NCBI GenBank assembly: GCA_963772295.1
Contig: CAVYWO010000020.1
Span: 186,001-250,000 of the forward strand
Length of the DNA stretch: 64,000 nt
Source: AP-15 sp963772295
GTDB taxonomy: Bacteria; Pseudomonadota; Alphaproteobacteria; ATCC43930; CGMCC-115725
Direction of reading: 5' to 3'
Shown: piece after piece, positions 51,042-60,099 of the stretch
Position numbering within the stretch: position 1 is the stretch's first letter
Layout: each line of letters starts with the position of its first letter
The notes under the pieces: generated by a model
What the model saw: only the letters and a program-made list of their open reading frames with translations
Told to the model about the DNA's origin: nothing
The model's database searches: none
Program-made: the position numbers and the translations under genes

Positions 51042-53028
51042 ATGGACAACTTCCTGATCGCGGCGCGCGTGGTTCACTACGCGTCGGCGATAGCGCTCGG
51101 CGGCGAGTTTGCCTTCCTTTGCCTCGTCGCCGGCCCGGCCTTCCGCCGGGCCGCGACCGATCCGGCGGCGGCGGCATCCCTGCGCCGCAAGTTCGCCTGG
51201 CTCGCTTGGGCGGGCCTCGGGCTGGCGCTCGTCTCGGGTGCGGCTTGGCTCTGGGCGACCGCGTCGAGGATGAGCGGCGAGCCGCTCGAGGCGGTGTTGT
51301 CGCACGGTGTTCTGGTCACGGTGCTGACGCAAACCCGGTTCGGCCAAGTCTGGCTGTTGCGCCTTATCTTCGCGGCGCTGCTCGGATGCTGCCTGCTGGC
51401 CCGGCACCGGTGGCGCAATTCGATGTCCGGCCCGGTCGACCGGGTGGCGCTGGCCCTTGCCGCGGCGTTGCTCGGATCTCTCGCCTGGGCCGGGCATGGC
51501 GCGTCGACGCCGGGCGCGCCCGGCGATTTGCACCTCGGCGCCGACATCCTGCATCTCTTGGCCGCCGGCCTATGGCTCGGGACCCTGGTCCCGCTCGGCT
51601 TGCTTTTGATGGAAGCGCGGCGGAACGGCGGCGCGGGCTGGACGGCCGTCGCCCGGGTTGCGACCCGGCGCTTCTCGGCGATGGCGATGGCCAGTGTGGC
51701 GGTGCTGTTCGCCGCCGGCCTCGTCAACACCTGGTTTCTCGCCGGCACGGTCCCGGCCTTGCTCGGCACCGGATACGGCCGTTTGCTCCTCGCCAAGATC
51801 GCGACCTTCGCGGTGATGGTGCTGATCGCCGCGGTCAATCTCTTCCGCCTGAACTCCGCGCCTGGCCAAGGCACCGGCGATGACGATCGGGGTCACGCTC
51901 GGCCAATTGCGGCGCAACGCCTATATCGAGGCCGCCTGCGGTCTCGCCGTGCTCGGGATTGTCGGAGTTCTCGGCACGTTGCCGCCCGGGTTGCATACCG
52001 AGCCCGGCTGGCCGCTGCCGTTTCGTATCGACACCGCCGAACTCGGCGGGCGGGCCGAGATCATCCTGGCGGCGCTGGCGCTGCTGTTCGGCATATGCCT
52101 GGTGGCCGCCGTGATCCTCACCGCCGCCGGAAATTATCGGCGTGCGATCACCCCGCTCGCCGGCCTTGTGCTCTGTCTCGCAGTCGCTTGGCTGCCGCTG
52201 CGCCCGGCGGTCGAGGCGGCCTATCCGACCACCTATTACGTGCCGGCCGAACCCTATGCGGCGCCTTCGGTTGCCCGCGGCCGGCCGCTCTATGCCGAGA
52301 ACTGCGCGCTGTGCCATGGCGCCGGTGGCAGGGGTGACGGCCCGGCCGCCGCCGGCCTGCCGATCCGCCCCGCCGACCTGACGGCAGCGCATCTTCTCGC
52401 CCACCCGCCGGGCGACCTCTTCTGGTGGATCGGCCACGGCCGCGGCAACGGCGCGATGCCTGGATTTGCCGCGATCATCGGCCCGGACCGGCGCTGGGAC
52501 CTGATCAATTTCCTGCACGCCCGCGCCGCCGGCGTGCTGTCGCAGCGGCTCGGGCCGACGATCGCCGCCAAGCCGGCAGTGCCGGTCCCGGATTTCGCAT
52601 TCGAAAGAGACGGCCGACAGCAGACCCTCGCCGCCCTGTTGCGACAGGGACCGGTGCTGCTGATCCTGTTCTCGCCGCCGGCGCCGGCGGCGCGCCTTGC
52701 CCAACTGGCCGCGGCGCGGCCGCGGCTGGCCGCCGCCGGGCTTGCCGTCGTCGCCGTCGATCTCGGCGGGCCGCCCGCGGCAGCCGCGACCGAACTTCCC
52801 TTCGTTGCCGAGGTGGCGGCCGACGTCGCCTCGACCCTGCGGCTCTTCGCGCCGGCCGGACGCGGTCGGGCGAGCGAGCTCATGCTTGATCGCGCCGGCA
52901 ATGCGCGGGCCCGTTGGGCGAGCGATGCCCCGGGCGGCCTCGCCGATCCCGAGACGCTCGCCACCGCCGCCGAGCGCGTCGCCCGCATCCCCGCGACGGC
53001 GCCAAGCCATGCCGGCCATGCCGGATAA
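51042..53028 (+). CDS. copD: CopD-family copper membrane protein fused to cytochrome c, with a single-base frameshift
   Basis: The N-terminal half is a multi-span CopD domain (RVVHYASAIALGGEFAFLCL; LHLGADILHLLAAGLWLGTL). At 51852-51853 (CTGAACTCC) one A is surplus; removing it joins VNLFRLTPRLAKAPA to TIGVTLGQLRRNAYIEAA and the rest. The second part holds the last CopD helices, a cytochrome c domain with haem motif CALCH (52303-52317) and an Ala-rich thioredoxin-like tail with no Cys pair (LILFSPPAPAARLAQLAA). Corrected length about 661 residues. A haem-bearing CopD suggests copper import coupled to redox state. Confidence 0.83.
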
Positions 53029-53064
53029 CGGCGCCGGGCGTACCGGCGGATCTGCCCATCGCGG

Positions 53065-53685
53065 TCAGCCGGCCTCGTCCAGCAGCCGCCACATATGAAG
53101 CGCCAAGATCGACCGATACGGCGCAAACCGTTGCGCCGCGTCAGCCGGCTGCTGCCCTCCGATGAATTTCGCGAAGGCCCGTTGTACCGAAATATCGCCG
53201 CCCGGCCACACGTCCTCATCGCGGCAATAGAAAATCGCGGCCATGTCGCAGGTCCACTGACCGATCCCCCAGATCTCGCGCAGATGTGCCGACCGCGCCC
53301 CTTGCTCCATGGCGCGCACCGCGACGGCGTCGAGCCGACCCTCCGCCGCGGCCGCGGCGATGCTCAAGAGCGCCTTCAGCTTGTTGCTCGAAACGCCGCA
53401 GGCTCGCAGCGCCGGTCCGTTCTCCTCCCGCAAGAACGCTGCCAACGGCTCGGCGGCGAACGCGGCGGCGGCTTCGATCCGGGCCCAGATGCTGCGAGCC
53501 GCCTTGGCCGAAAGCTGCTGCCCGACGATCGCGCGAGCGAGGTGCGCGGCGAGGCCGCGATCCTCGCGGTTCGGAAACCATAGAGGGCCGTTCCGCGCCA
53601 GCGCGTCGTGCAGCGGCGGCGACAGCGCTGCGGCGATGGCAATCAGAAAGGCGTGAACCGCTTCGGGCCGAGATGTTTCCGGCAT
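53065..53685 (-). CDS. DNA-3-methyladenine glycosylase II, HhH-GPD family (AlkA-like)
   Basis: A 206-residue base-excision enzyme: helix-hairpin-helix LREIWGIGQWTCDMAAIF followed by the GPD-type block DVWPGGDISVQRAF with the catalytic Asp, plus AIVGQQLSAKAARSIWARI. It removes alkylated bases. It lacks the N-terminal AlkA domain, as short bacterial forms do. The end nearly meets the convergent copD gene. Confidence 0.88.
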   Translation of the reverse strand: MPETSRPEAVHAFLIAIAAALSPPLHDALARNGPLWFPNREDRGLAAHLARAIVGQQLSAKAARSIWARIEAAAAFAAEPLAAFLREENGPALRACGVSSNKLKALLSIAAAAAEGRLDAVAVRAMEQGARSAHLREIWGIGQWTCDMAAIFYCRDEDVWPGGDISVQRAFAKFIGGQQPADAAQRFAPYRSILALHMWRLLDEAG

Positions 53686-53715
53686 TGGAAATCTATCGTG
53701 GCGGCGATCGCCGGC

Positions 53716-54561
53716 TCAGCCGATGCCGAGCGGGCTGCTGCGCCGGGGCGCCGGAAAGGACCGGTCGATCGCGGCAAGATCATCGGCCGAGAGCGCGATG
53801 TCCGCGGCCCCGCGGTTCTCGCGCACATGCTCGGGGCGCGCCGCTTTTGGGATGACGATCGTGCCGGCGCGGCGCATCAGCCAGGCGAGCGCCACCTGCG
53901 CCGGGGTAGCGCCGTGGCGGCGGGCGATCTCGACGAGGTCCGGGTCCGCCAGCATGCGGCCATGGCCGAGCGGGGTGTAGGCCATGATGGCGACGCCGTG
54001 CTCGCGGCACCACGGGACGAGGTCCCATTCGATGCTGCGGGTCGCGAGATTGTACAGCACCTGGTCGGCCGCGACCGCGGCACCGCCGGCCAGCGCCCGC
54101 CATTCTTCGAGGTCGCGGCGATCGAAATTGCTGACCCCGTGATGCCGGATCTTGCCGTCGCGCGCGAGCTGCAAAAACCCTTCCAAGGTCTCGGCGAGCG
54201 GCACCGAGCCGCGCCAATGCAGCAGATAGAGGTCGATGCGGTCGGTGCCGAGGCGCCTCAGACTGCGTTCGCAGGCGGCGACCGTTCCGCTGCGCGAGGC
54301 GTTCGACGGCAAGACCTTGCTGACGATAAAGAGGGCGTCCCGGCAACCCTGGGCGGCCTCGCGCACGACCGCCTCGGCGCCGCCCGAGCCGTACATCTCG
54401 GCGGTGTCGATGAGGGTCATGCCAAGCTCGATGCCGAGGCGCAATGCCGCCGCCTCGGCGGCGGCTCGGCGTCGGTCCTCGCCCATGTGCCAGGTACCTT
54501 GGCCGAGCGCCGGCGCCCGCTCGCCGTCCGGCAAGGCCACGGTCGGTAAGGCTTCTGTCAT
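53716..54561 (-). CDS. Aldo/keto reductase
   Basis: A 281-residue TIM-barrel oxidoreductase. Catalytic tetrad candidates are D in LIDTAEMYG, Y in the same motif, K in IVSKVLPSNAS and H in YLLHWRGSVP. GVSNFDRRDLEEW and AVAADQVLYNL complete the family signature. NADPH-dependent reduction of carbonyls; the substrate is unknown. It overlaps the rsmD gene by 4 bases. Confidence 0.9.
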   Translation of the reverse strand: MTEALPTVALPDGERAPALGQGTWHMGEDRRRAAAEAAALRLGIELGMTLIDTAEMYGSGGAEAVVREAAQGCRDALFIVSKVLPSNASRSGTVAACERSLRRLGTDRIDLYLLHWRGSVPLAETLEGFLQLARDGKIRHHGVSNFDRRDLEEWRALAGGAAVAADQVLYNLATRSIEWDLVPWCREHGVAIMAYTPLGHGRMLADPDLVEIARRHGATPAQVALAWLMRRAGTIVIPKAARPEHVRENRGAADIALSADDLAAIDRSFPAPRRSSPLGIG

Positions 54562-55139
54562 GGCGATCCTCCGATGACGGCGCCGCGGCCGAGAAAAACG
54601 AGCCGGGCGGCGCCGTAGACGCGCTCGTCAAGAAGGGTGAAGCCGGCAGCCGCGGCCAATCTCTCCCGCGCCGCAATCTCGACCACGGCAAGCGCCGCCG
54701 GCGCGAGCCAGCCTGCGGCCGCGAGTGCCGCCAAGGCCGGCGACGCGAGCCCACTACCGTAAGGCGGGTCGAGAAAAGCGACGGCACAAGCGCGATCGCC
54801 GCGCGGCGGGCGGGTGGCGTCGCCGGGAATGATCCGGGCGCGGGCGGTTTCGCCGAGGCTGTCGACATTGCGCCGCAGAGCCGCGAGAGCGGCGGCGTCG
54901 CGTTCGATAAAGACCGCCTCGGCGGCGCCGCGCGACAGGGCTTCGAGGCCAAAGGCGCCGGTTCCGGCAAAGGCGTCGAGCACGGCGGCCGCGGCGAACG
55001 GGTTGCCGTCACGGGCAAGGCGTCCGTGCGCGAGGATGTCGAACAAGGCCTCGCGAACGCGGTCGCCGGTCGGCCTGACCGCCGCTCCTTGCGGGGCGGA
55101 CAGACGCCGGCCGCGATGGCTACCGCCGACGATGCGCAT
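54558..55139 (-). CDS. rsmD: 16S rRNA (guanine(966)-N2)-methyltransferase RsmD
   Basis: A 193-residue SAM methyltransferase: MRIVGGSHRGRRL start, RPTGDRVREALFDIL, motif I DAFAGTGAFGLEALSRGA and catalytic DPPYGSGL. It methylates G966 of 16S rRNA. The ATG at 55139 gives the family N-terminus; an upstream start is in frame but overlaps the pseudouridine synthase gene. It overlaps that gene by 20 bases, a common neighbour in this class. Confidence 0.93.
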   Translation of the reverse strand: MRIVGGSHRGRRLSAPQGAAVRPTGDRVREALFDILAHGRLARDGNPFAAAAVLDAFAGTGAFGLEALSRGAAEAVFIERDAAALAALRRNVDSLGETARARIIPGDATRPPRGDRACAVAFLDPPYGSGLASPALAALAAAGWLAPAALAVVEIAARERLAAAAGFTLLDERVYGAARLVFLGRGAVIGGSP

Positions 55140-55890
55140 GCGCGGCCCAGCGCGGCACCGGATTCCCAAGCTGTTCGGCGAGCGCCTTTTGCGGCACCTC
55201 GGCGACCGCGCCCGGCGCCAGATTGCCGAGCTGGAACGGCCCGTAGGAGAGGCGGATGAGGCGCGTCACCTGCAGACCCAGCGCTTCGAGCACGCGCCGC
55301 ACCTCGCGGTTTTTGCCCTCGGCGAGCGCCATTGCGATCCAGGCATTGCTGCCCTGGAGCCGCTCGAGCCCGGCGCGGATCGGGCCATAGGCAACGCCGC
55401 CGATGACGGTGCCGTCGGCGAGCGCGGCGAGGCCGGCCGGATCGACGGCGCCGTGCACGCGCACCTTGTAGCGCCTGACCCAGCCGGTCGCCGGCAGTTC
55501 CAGCCGGCGGGCGAGGCCGCCGTCATTGGTCAACAGCAAAAGCCCCTCGGCGGTGAGGTCGAGGCGCCCGACCGAGATCAGCCGCGGCAATCCGGCCGGC
55601 AAGGCGGCAAAGACGGTGGGCCGGCCCTTTTCGTCGTGATGCGTGGTGACGAGGCCCTTCAGCTTGTGATAGCGCCACAGCCGCGGTCGGTCCGGCTCTC
55701 CGACCGGCCTGCCGTCAACCCGGATTACGCTCGCCATGGTGACCGTCGCTGCCGGCGTCGTCAGCACCGTGCCGTCGACCGACACGCGGCCGTCGGCGAT
55801 CCAGCGTTCGGCGTCGCGGCGCGAGCACAATCCGGCGCGCGCCAAGACTTTCGCGATGCGCTCGGGGGGCGGAGCCGAAGTCTCGGGCAA
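55120..55890 (-). CDS. RsuA/RluB-family rRNA pseudouridine synthase
   Basis: A 256-residue protein: N-terminal S4 domain (ERIAKVLARAGLCSRRDAER), then the catalytic block GRLDLTAEGLLLLTNDG with the active Asp, and GKNREVRRVLEALGLQVTRLIR. RluB-type specificity (23S U2605) is most likely by size. Start TTG at 55890; no ATG lies before the S4 domain. The dispersed repeat at 55904 lies immediately upstream. Confidence 0.9.
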   Translation of the reverse strand: MPETSAPPPERIAKVLARAGLCSRRDAERWIADGRVSVDGTVLTTPAATVTMASVIRVDGRPVGEPDRPRLWRYHKLKGLVTTHHDEKGRPTVFAALPAGLPRLISVGRLDLTAEGLLLLTNDGGLARRLELPATGWVRRYKVRVHGAVDPAGLAALADGTVIGGVAYGPIRAGLERLQGSNAWIAMALAEGKNREVRRVLEALGLQVTRLIRLSYGPFQLGNLAPGAVAEVPQKALAEQLGNPVPRWAAHAHRRR

Positions 55891-55897
55891 GGAATTC

Positions 55898-56090
55898 TTC
55901 TTCCTAGTTCGCCACCGGCCCCGCCGATCCGCCGGGGATGAAACTCGCCTTCCCCGCGGTCATTGCGAGGCGCCGACAGGCGCCGCGGCAATCTCGTCGT
56001 CGCGGCGTCTGCGGCGTCGAGATTGCTTCGCTGCGCTCGCAATGACAACAGGCGTAAGCCGGCGCGTCCGATGGTCCATTTTCTTCCTAG
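55898..56090. repeat. Dispersed palindromic repeat, family A, flanked by a 10-bp direct repeat
   Basis: The element runs from CTAGTTCGCCACCGGCC through GTCATTGCGAGGCGCCGACAGG to GCTCGCAATGAC (56046). TTCTTCCTAG occurs at 55898-55907 and again at 56081-56090, in direct orientation, as a target-site duplication would. Inverted ends GTCATTGCGAG/CTCGCAATGAC allow a long hairpin. It lies between two leftward genes. Confidence 0.7.
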
Positions 56091-56099
56091 AGCCTGCAA

Positions 56100-57506
56100 T
56101 CAGGCCGCGAGTGCGGTGGTCATCGCCGGGCGCCGGCTACGAAAATCGGTCGCCGTTTCGAAGGTGTGCGCGATGCGAAACAGGGTCGGCTCGGCGAACG
56201 GCTTGCCGACCAGCTGGATCGCCACCGGCAGACCGCCCGCCCCGAAGCCCGAGCACACCGAGATCGCCGGATAGCCGGCGAGGTTGAACGGCATCGTAAA
56301 ATTCGGCAATTCGAGCACGTCCCATTTGGGCAAGGCGTCGATCGGCGGCGCTTCGGCCGGCTGCACGGCGGTCAGCACCGCGTCGAGCCCGGCCATCGCC
56401 GCCCTGAGTTCGGCGCGCAACTCGCGGCGGCGGCGCACCGCCTGCACATAATCGACCGCCGAGACCAGGGCGCCGAGCATCAGCCGGCGCTGCACGCGCT
56501 CGCCGAAATCGCCGAGCCGGGTGCGCGCCCACTCCTCATAGGCGGCGGCGCGTTCGGCGATCGAGATCAGGGAGCCGCAGGCCATCCAGTCCTGCAGCGG
56601 CGACAGCTGCACCTCGCGGATCTCGGCGCCGAGCCCGGAGAGGGTCGCGACCGCGGCGTCGATGCCGCCCCGGGTGGCGTCGCTGACCTTGTGATCGACC
56701 TCGTGAAAATGGTGGATGGCGCCGATCCTGAGCCCGCCGACGCCGGCGCCGAGAAGGGCCGCGTAATCCGGCACCGGGCGGTCGGCGCTCGCCGGGTCGC
56801 GCGGGTCGTGGCCGGCCAATGCCTGCAGCAGCAAGGCGCAGTCCTCGGCGGTCCACGCCATCGGCCCGACATGGTCGAGGCTAAAGGCGGCCGGAGCGAC
56901 CCCGGCGCGGCTGACGAGGCCATAGGTCGGCTTGATCCCGGATATCCCGCACAGCGCCGCCGGGCCGCGGATCGAGCCGCCGGTATCGGTGCCGACGCCG
57001 CCAAGGATCATGCCGGCGGCGACCGCGGCGCCGGTGCCGCTGCTGCTGCCGGCGGTGAAATGCTCGGGGTTCCACGGGTTGCGCGCCGGCGGCCAGGGCA
57101 GGTCGAAGCTCGGCCCGCCATCGGCGAATTCGTGCGTCGTCGTCTTGCCGATCAGCACCGTGCCGGCGGCGGCGAGCCTAGCGGCGCAGGTCGCATCGGC
57201 CACGGGCACATTATCGGCGAGGATTCTCGACTGGCAGGTCGTCGAGATGCCCTTGGTATCGACGATGTCCTTGAGGCCGATCGGGATGCCGTGCAGCGGG
57301 CCGGACGGGCCATCGGCCATGATCGCCGCCTCGGCCGCAGCCGCCTCGGCGAGCGCCCGCTCCTCGGTAAGGCGGACAAAGGTGTGCAGGCGATCGTCGA
57401 GCGCCCGCACGCGGTCGAGGCAGGCCCGGGTCAGTTCGACCGGCGACAGCCGCCTCGCCGCGAAGAGCCGCGCCGCCTCGGCGATGGTCGGGATCGCGCC
57501 CGTCAT
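56100..57506 (-). CDS. Amidase-signature family hydrolase (AtzE/GatA-like)
   Basis: A 468-residue amidase with the Ser-cisSer-Lys triad at K79 (GIPIGLKDIVD), S155 region (TAGSSSGTGAAV) and S178 (GTDTGGSIRGPAALCG), numbered as in GatA. It hydrolyses an amide, probably a small catabolic one. It shares its ATG with the stop of a 64-residue AtzG-like gene, so the two are co-translated, as in AtzE-AtzG. Not a GatA of the tRNA amidotransferase: no gatB or gatC is near. Confidence 0.9.
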   Translation of the reverse strand: MTGAIPTIAEAARLFAARRLSPVELTRACLDRVRALDDRLHTFVRLTEERALAEAAAAEAAIMADGPSGPLHGIPIGLKDIVDTKGISTTCQSRILADNVPVADATCAARLAAAGTVLIGKTTTHEFADGGPSFDLPWPPARNPWNPEHFTAGSSSGTGAAVAAGMILGGVGTDTGGSIRGPAALCGISGIKPTYGLVSRAGVAPAAFSLDHVGPMAWTAEDCALLLQALAGHDPRDPASADRPVPDYAALLGAGVGGLRIGAIHHFHEVDHKVSDATRGGIDAAVATLSGLGAEIREVQLSPLQDWMACGSLISIAERAAAYEEWARTRLGDFGERVQRRLMLGALVSAVDYVQAVRRRRELRAELRAAMAGLDAVLTAVQPAEAPPIDALPKWDVLELPNFTMPFNLAGYPAISVCSGFGAGGLPVAIQLVGKPFAEPTLFRIAHTFETATDFRSRRPAMTTALAA

Positions 57507-57700
57507 CAGAGGTCGTCCTCGGCGAAGCCGAAGGTCGATGCCGGCTCGGCCATGATGCCGCGCGGCTTCCTGACCCGCTCGGCCATCGCCGCGATGGCGG
57601 CGTGGACCTCGCGCAATTCGGCCTTTTGCGCCGCGTCGAGCCGCAGCCCGGCGCGCGCCAGCAGGAATTCGAGCGCCTCTTCGGTGATTTCAGACGGCAT
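57506..57700 (-). CDS. AtzG-like small partner of the amidase (DUF4089)
   Basis: A 64-residue protein, SEITEEALEFLLARAGLRL then KAELREVHAAIAAMAERVR and a C-terminal AEPASTFGFAEDDL. Size, helical content and the acidic aromatic tail match AtzG/DUF4089, GatC-like chaperone subunits of AtzE-type amidases. The stop TGA overlaps the amidase ATG (ATGA). The start is ATG at 57700; the much longer open frame upstream only overlaps the GMC gene. Confidence 0.75.
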   Translation of the reverse strand: MPSEITEEALEFLLARAGLRLDAAQKAELREVHAAIAAMAERVRKPRGIMAEPASTFGFAEDDL

Positions 57701-57711
57701 TGGACAAGCTC

Positions 57712-59334
57712 CTATGCGGCGAGCCGAACCTCCCGGCGCAGCAGGTCGGCGAGCTTTTCGCCGATCATGATCGTCGCCGCGTTGGTGTTGCCGGAGACGA
57801 CGGTCGGCATGACCGAGGCATCGGCGACGCGCAAGCCATCGACCCCGCAAACCCGCAATTCCGGATCGACCACCGCCATCGGATCGACCCCCATCTTGCA
57901 GGTGCTGGTGGGATGAAAGACGGTGCCGCCGTGGCGGCCGGCGAAATCGAGGAGTTCCGCGTCGGTCGTGACGCCCGGGCCGGGCAGCATCTCGCGATCG
58001 ACAAAGTGCTGGAGCTGCGGGCTCGCCAGCAAGCGGCGCAACAGCTTCAGCCCGTCGACGATCGTCCGCTGGTCGGTTTCGGCCGTCAGATAATTCGGAT
58101 GCACCGCCGGCGGGGCCCGCGGATCGGGCGTTTTCAACTTGATCTCGCCGCGGCTTTCCGGCCGCAGCTGATAGACGATCGTGGTGAAGCCCGACCACGG
58201 ATGCAGCCCGTCCTGCGGCCGGTCGGCGCTGAACGGCGACACCGAGCATTTGACGTCGGGCGAGGCGAGCTCCGGCCGGGTCCGCGCGAACAAGGCCGCC
58301 GGCGAGGTCCCCATGGCCAGCGGGCCGGTGCGGAAAAGGTAATATTCGATCCCGACCTTGAGCTTCTTCAGACGGCTCTGCATCACGTCGTTGACGGTGA
58401 TCGGCAACCGGCATTTGAGCTTGACCGGCGCCGAGTAGTGGTCCTGCAGGCTCTGCCCGACCCCCGGCAGGTGCTGAACGACCGGGATGCCGAATTCGGC
58501 GAGATGCGGCTGCGGCCCGACCCCCGACAACATCAGGAGCTGCGGCGAGTTGACGGCGCCGCCGCAGAGCACGATCTCGCGCCGGGCGCGGGCGGTGCGC
58601 AGCTCGCCATCCCGGCGAAATGCGACGCCGGTGGCCCGACGGCCGTCGAAGACGATCTTTTCGGCCAAGGCATCGGTAACGACGCGAAGATTGGGGCGGC
58701 TCATTGCCGGCCGCAGGTAACCGACGGCGGTCGAGCAGCGCCGCCCGTTGCGGGTCGTCGTCTGGTGCCAGCCGACCCCTTCCTGACCGCTGCCGTTGAA
58801 ATCGTCGTTGCGCGGAAAGCCGAGCGCCATGGCGCTGTCGATGAAGGCCTCGCAGATCGGGTGATGGTCCGGCACGTCCGAGACGCAGAGCGGCCCGCCC
58901 GCCCCGTGAAACGCATCGGCGCCGCGGGTCTGGTGTTCGGCGCGCTTGAAATAGGGCAGGACATCGTCGAACGACCAGCCGGTATTGCCGAGCTGGCGCC
59001 AATGATCGAAATCCTCGGCCTGGCCGCGGATATAGACCATGCCGTTGATCGACGACGAGCCGCCGAGCACCCTGCCGCGCGGCCAGAAGACGCGGCGGCC
59101 GGCCGCACCCGGATCGGGTTCGGTCTCATAGCACCAGTTGACCGAGGCGTCGGCGAAGGTCTTGCCGAAGCCGAGCGGGATATGAATCCAGCGGTTCTTG
59201 TCTTCGCCGCCGGCCTCGAGCAGAACGACTCGGGTCGCCCTGTCCTCGCTCAGCCGCGCCGCGATCGCACAGCCGGCCGAGCCGGCGCCGACGACGACGA
59301 AATCGGCTTCGACGAAATTCTGCCGTGCGGCCAT
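57712..59334 (-). CDS. GMC family oxidoreductase (choline dehydrogenase-like)
   Basis: A 540-residue FAD enzyme: dinucleotide motif FVVVGAGSAGCAIAARLSE (GAGSAG at 16-21), VFWPRGRVLGGSSSINGMVY, CGGAVNSPQLLMLSGVGP, active-site HPTSTCKMG, and VSGNTNAATIMIGEKLADLL. It oxidises an alcohol in the cytoplasm. ATG at 59334 is used; it leads into FAD binding after 9 residues. It probably forms an operon with the AtzG-like and amidase genes. A degraded second copy lies at 60100-60273. Confidence 0.92.
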   Translation of the reverse strand: MAARQNFVEADFVVVGAGSAGCAIAARLSEDRATRVVLLEAGGEDKNRWIHIPLGFGKTFADASVNWCYETEPDPGAAGRRVFWPRGRVLGGSSSINGMVYIRGQAEDFDHWRQLGNTGWSFDDVLPYFKRAEHQTRGADAFHGAGGPLCVSDVPDHHPICEAFIDSAMALGFPRNDDFNGSGQEGVGWHQTTTRNGRRCSTAVGYLRPAMSRPNLRVVTDALAEKIVFDGRRATGVAFRRDGELRTARARREIVLCGGAVNSPQLLMLSGVGPQPHLAEFGIPVVQHLPGVGQSLQDHYSAPVKLKCRLPITVNDVMQSRLKKLKVGIEYYLFRTGPLAMGTSPAALFARTRPELASPDVKCSVSPFSADRPQDGLHPWSGFTTIVYQLRPESRGEIKLKTPDPRAPPAVHPNYLTAETDQRTIVDGLKLLRRLLASPQLQHFVDREMLPGPGVTTDAELLDFAGRHGGTVFHPTSTCKMGVDPMAVVDPELRVCGVDGLRVADASVMPTVVSGNTNAATIMIGEKLADLLRREVRLAA

Positions 59335-59339
59335 CCGTG

Positions 59340-59406
59340 AACTCTCTCGTCCAGCGACCGGAACTATAGTCGGCTCGCCGATTGGGGAAACATCGAACAA
59401 TGGAGG
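59340..59406. repeat. 67-bp duplicated upstream region, copy 1
   Basis: Nearly identical to 61664-61730 over its whole length, including CGACCGGAACTATAGTCGG and GAAACATCGAA-CAATGGAGG. Both copies sit in a divergent space between a leftward enzyme gene and a rightward gene, so it likely holds a promoter; CTATAGT is a candidate -10. Confidence 0.75.
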
Positions 59407-59432
59407 CAACGCATCTTGAAGAAAACCCGCCA

Positions 59433-59798
59433 ATGGCGTATGTGAGGGCGTCGCATCCGGGGCTGCACACGGTCGTCGAGACGCCCGAATTTGCCGGCAG
59501 CGTGAAGCGGGTTCTGATCGAGGCGGAGCGTGCGGCGCTGATCGATCATCTCGCGGCGTACCCTACTGCAGGCGACCTCATCCAAGGCACAGGCGGCGCC
59601 CGCAAGCTGCGGTGGGGCGCCACGGGGAAGAGCGGCGGCGCGAGGGCCATCACCTTCTATGCCGAGCCGGACCTTCCCGTATTCCTGATGGCGGTATTCG
59701 GGAAGGGCGACAAGGTGAATCTGTCGAAGGCCGAGCGAAACGAGTTGCGCGCCGTGTTGGCGAGCATTGCGGCGGCGTATCGGAAAGGAGCGAGGTAA
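59433..59798 (+). CDS. RelE/HigB2-type toxin
   Basis: A 121-residue RelE-superfamily protein (VETPEFAGSVKRVLIEAERA; IQGTGGARKLRWGATGKSGGARAITFY quoted in part; DLPVFLMAVFGKGDKVNLSKAERNELRAVL), probably an mRNA interferase. ATG at 59433 gives the most typical length; an ATG at 59400 lies inside the duplicated upstream region and is less likely. It precedes its antitoxin gene by 2 bases. Confidence 0.82.
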   Translation: MAYVRASHPGLHTVVETPEFAGSVKRVLIEAERAALIDHLAAYPTAGDLIQGTGGARKLRWGATGKSGGARAITFYAEPDLPVFLMAVFGKGDKVNLSKAERNELRAVLASIAAAYRKGAR

Positions 59799-59800
59799 AG

Positions 59801-60088
59801 ATGTCAAAGGCGGGCGAGAGCATTCTCCGGGGAGCGCGGCAATCGCTCGACTATGCCCATGGCAAGCGCGAGGATTTCGTAGCGCATGTGCCCGAGGAGG
59901 TGGACGTAGCAGCCATCCGCAATAGCCTGGGGCTCTCCCAGGCAGATTTCGCGGTGCGCTTCGGTTTCACGCTCGACGCCGTGCAGAATTGGGAGCAGGG
60001 GCGCCGCCGTCCGGAGGGTGCCGTGCGTGCCTTGCTCCGGGTCATCGAGCGCGAACCCGCGGCCGTCCGGCGTGCGCTGGCCGAATGA
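59801..60088 (+). CDS. XRE-family antitoxin / HigA-like regulator
   Basis: A 95-residue DNA-binding protein with helix-turn-helix VAAIRNSLGLSQADFAVRFGF (partly quoted), TLDAVQNWEQGRRRPEGAVRA. AGGAG and GAGG lie just upstream of the ATG. It neutralises the upstream toxin and likely autoregulates. The pair lies between the intact GMC gene and the GMC remnant. Confidence 0.88.
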   Translation: MSKAGESILRGARQSLDYAHGKREDFVAHVPEEVDVAAIRNSLGLSQADFAVRFGFTLDAVQNWEQGRRRPEGAVRALLRVIEREPAAVRRALAE

Positions 60089-60099
60089 CCGTCCATAAA

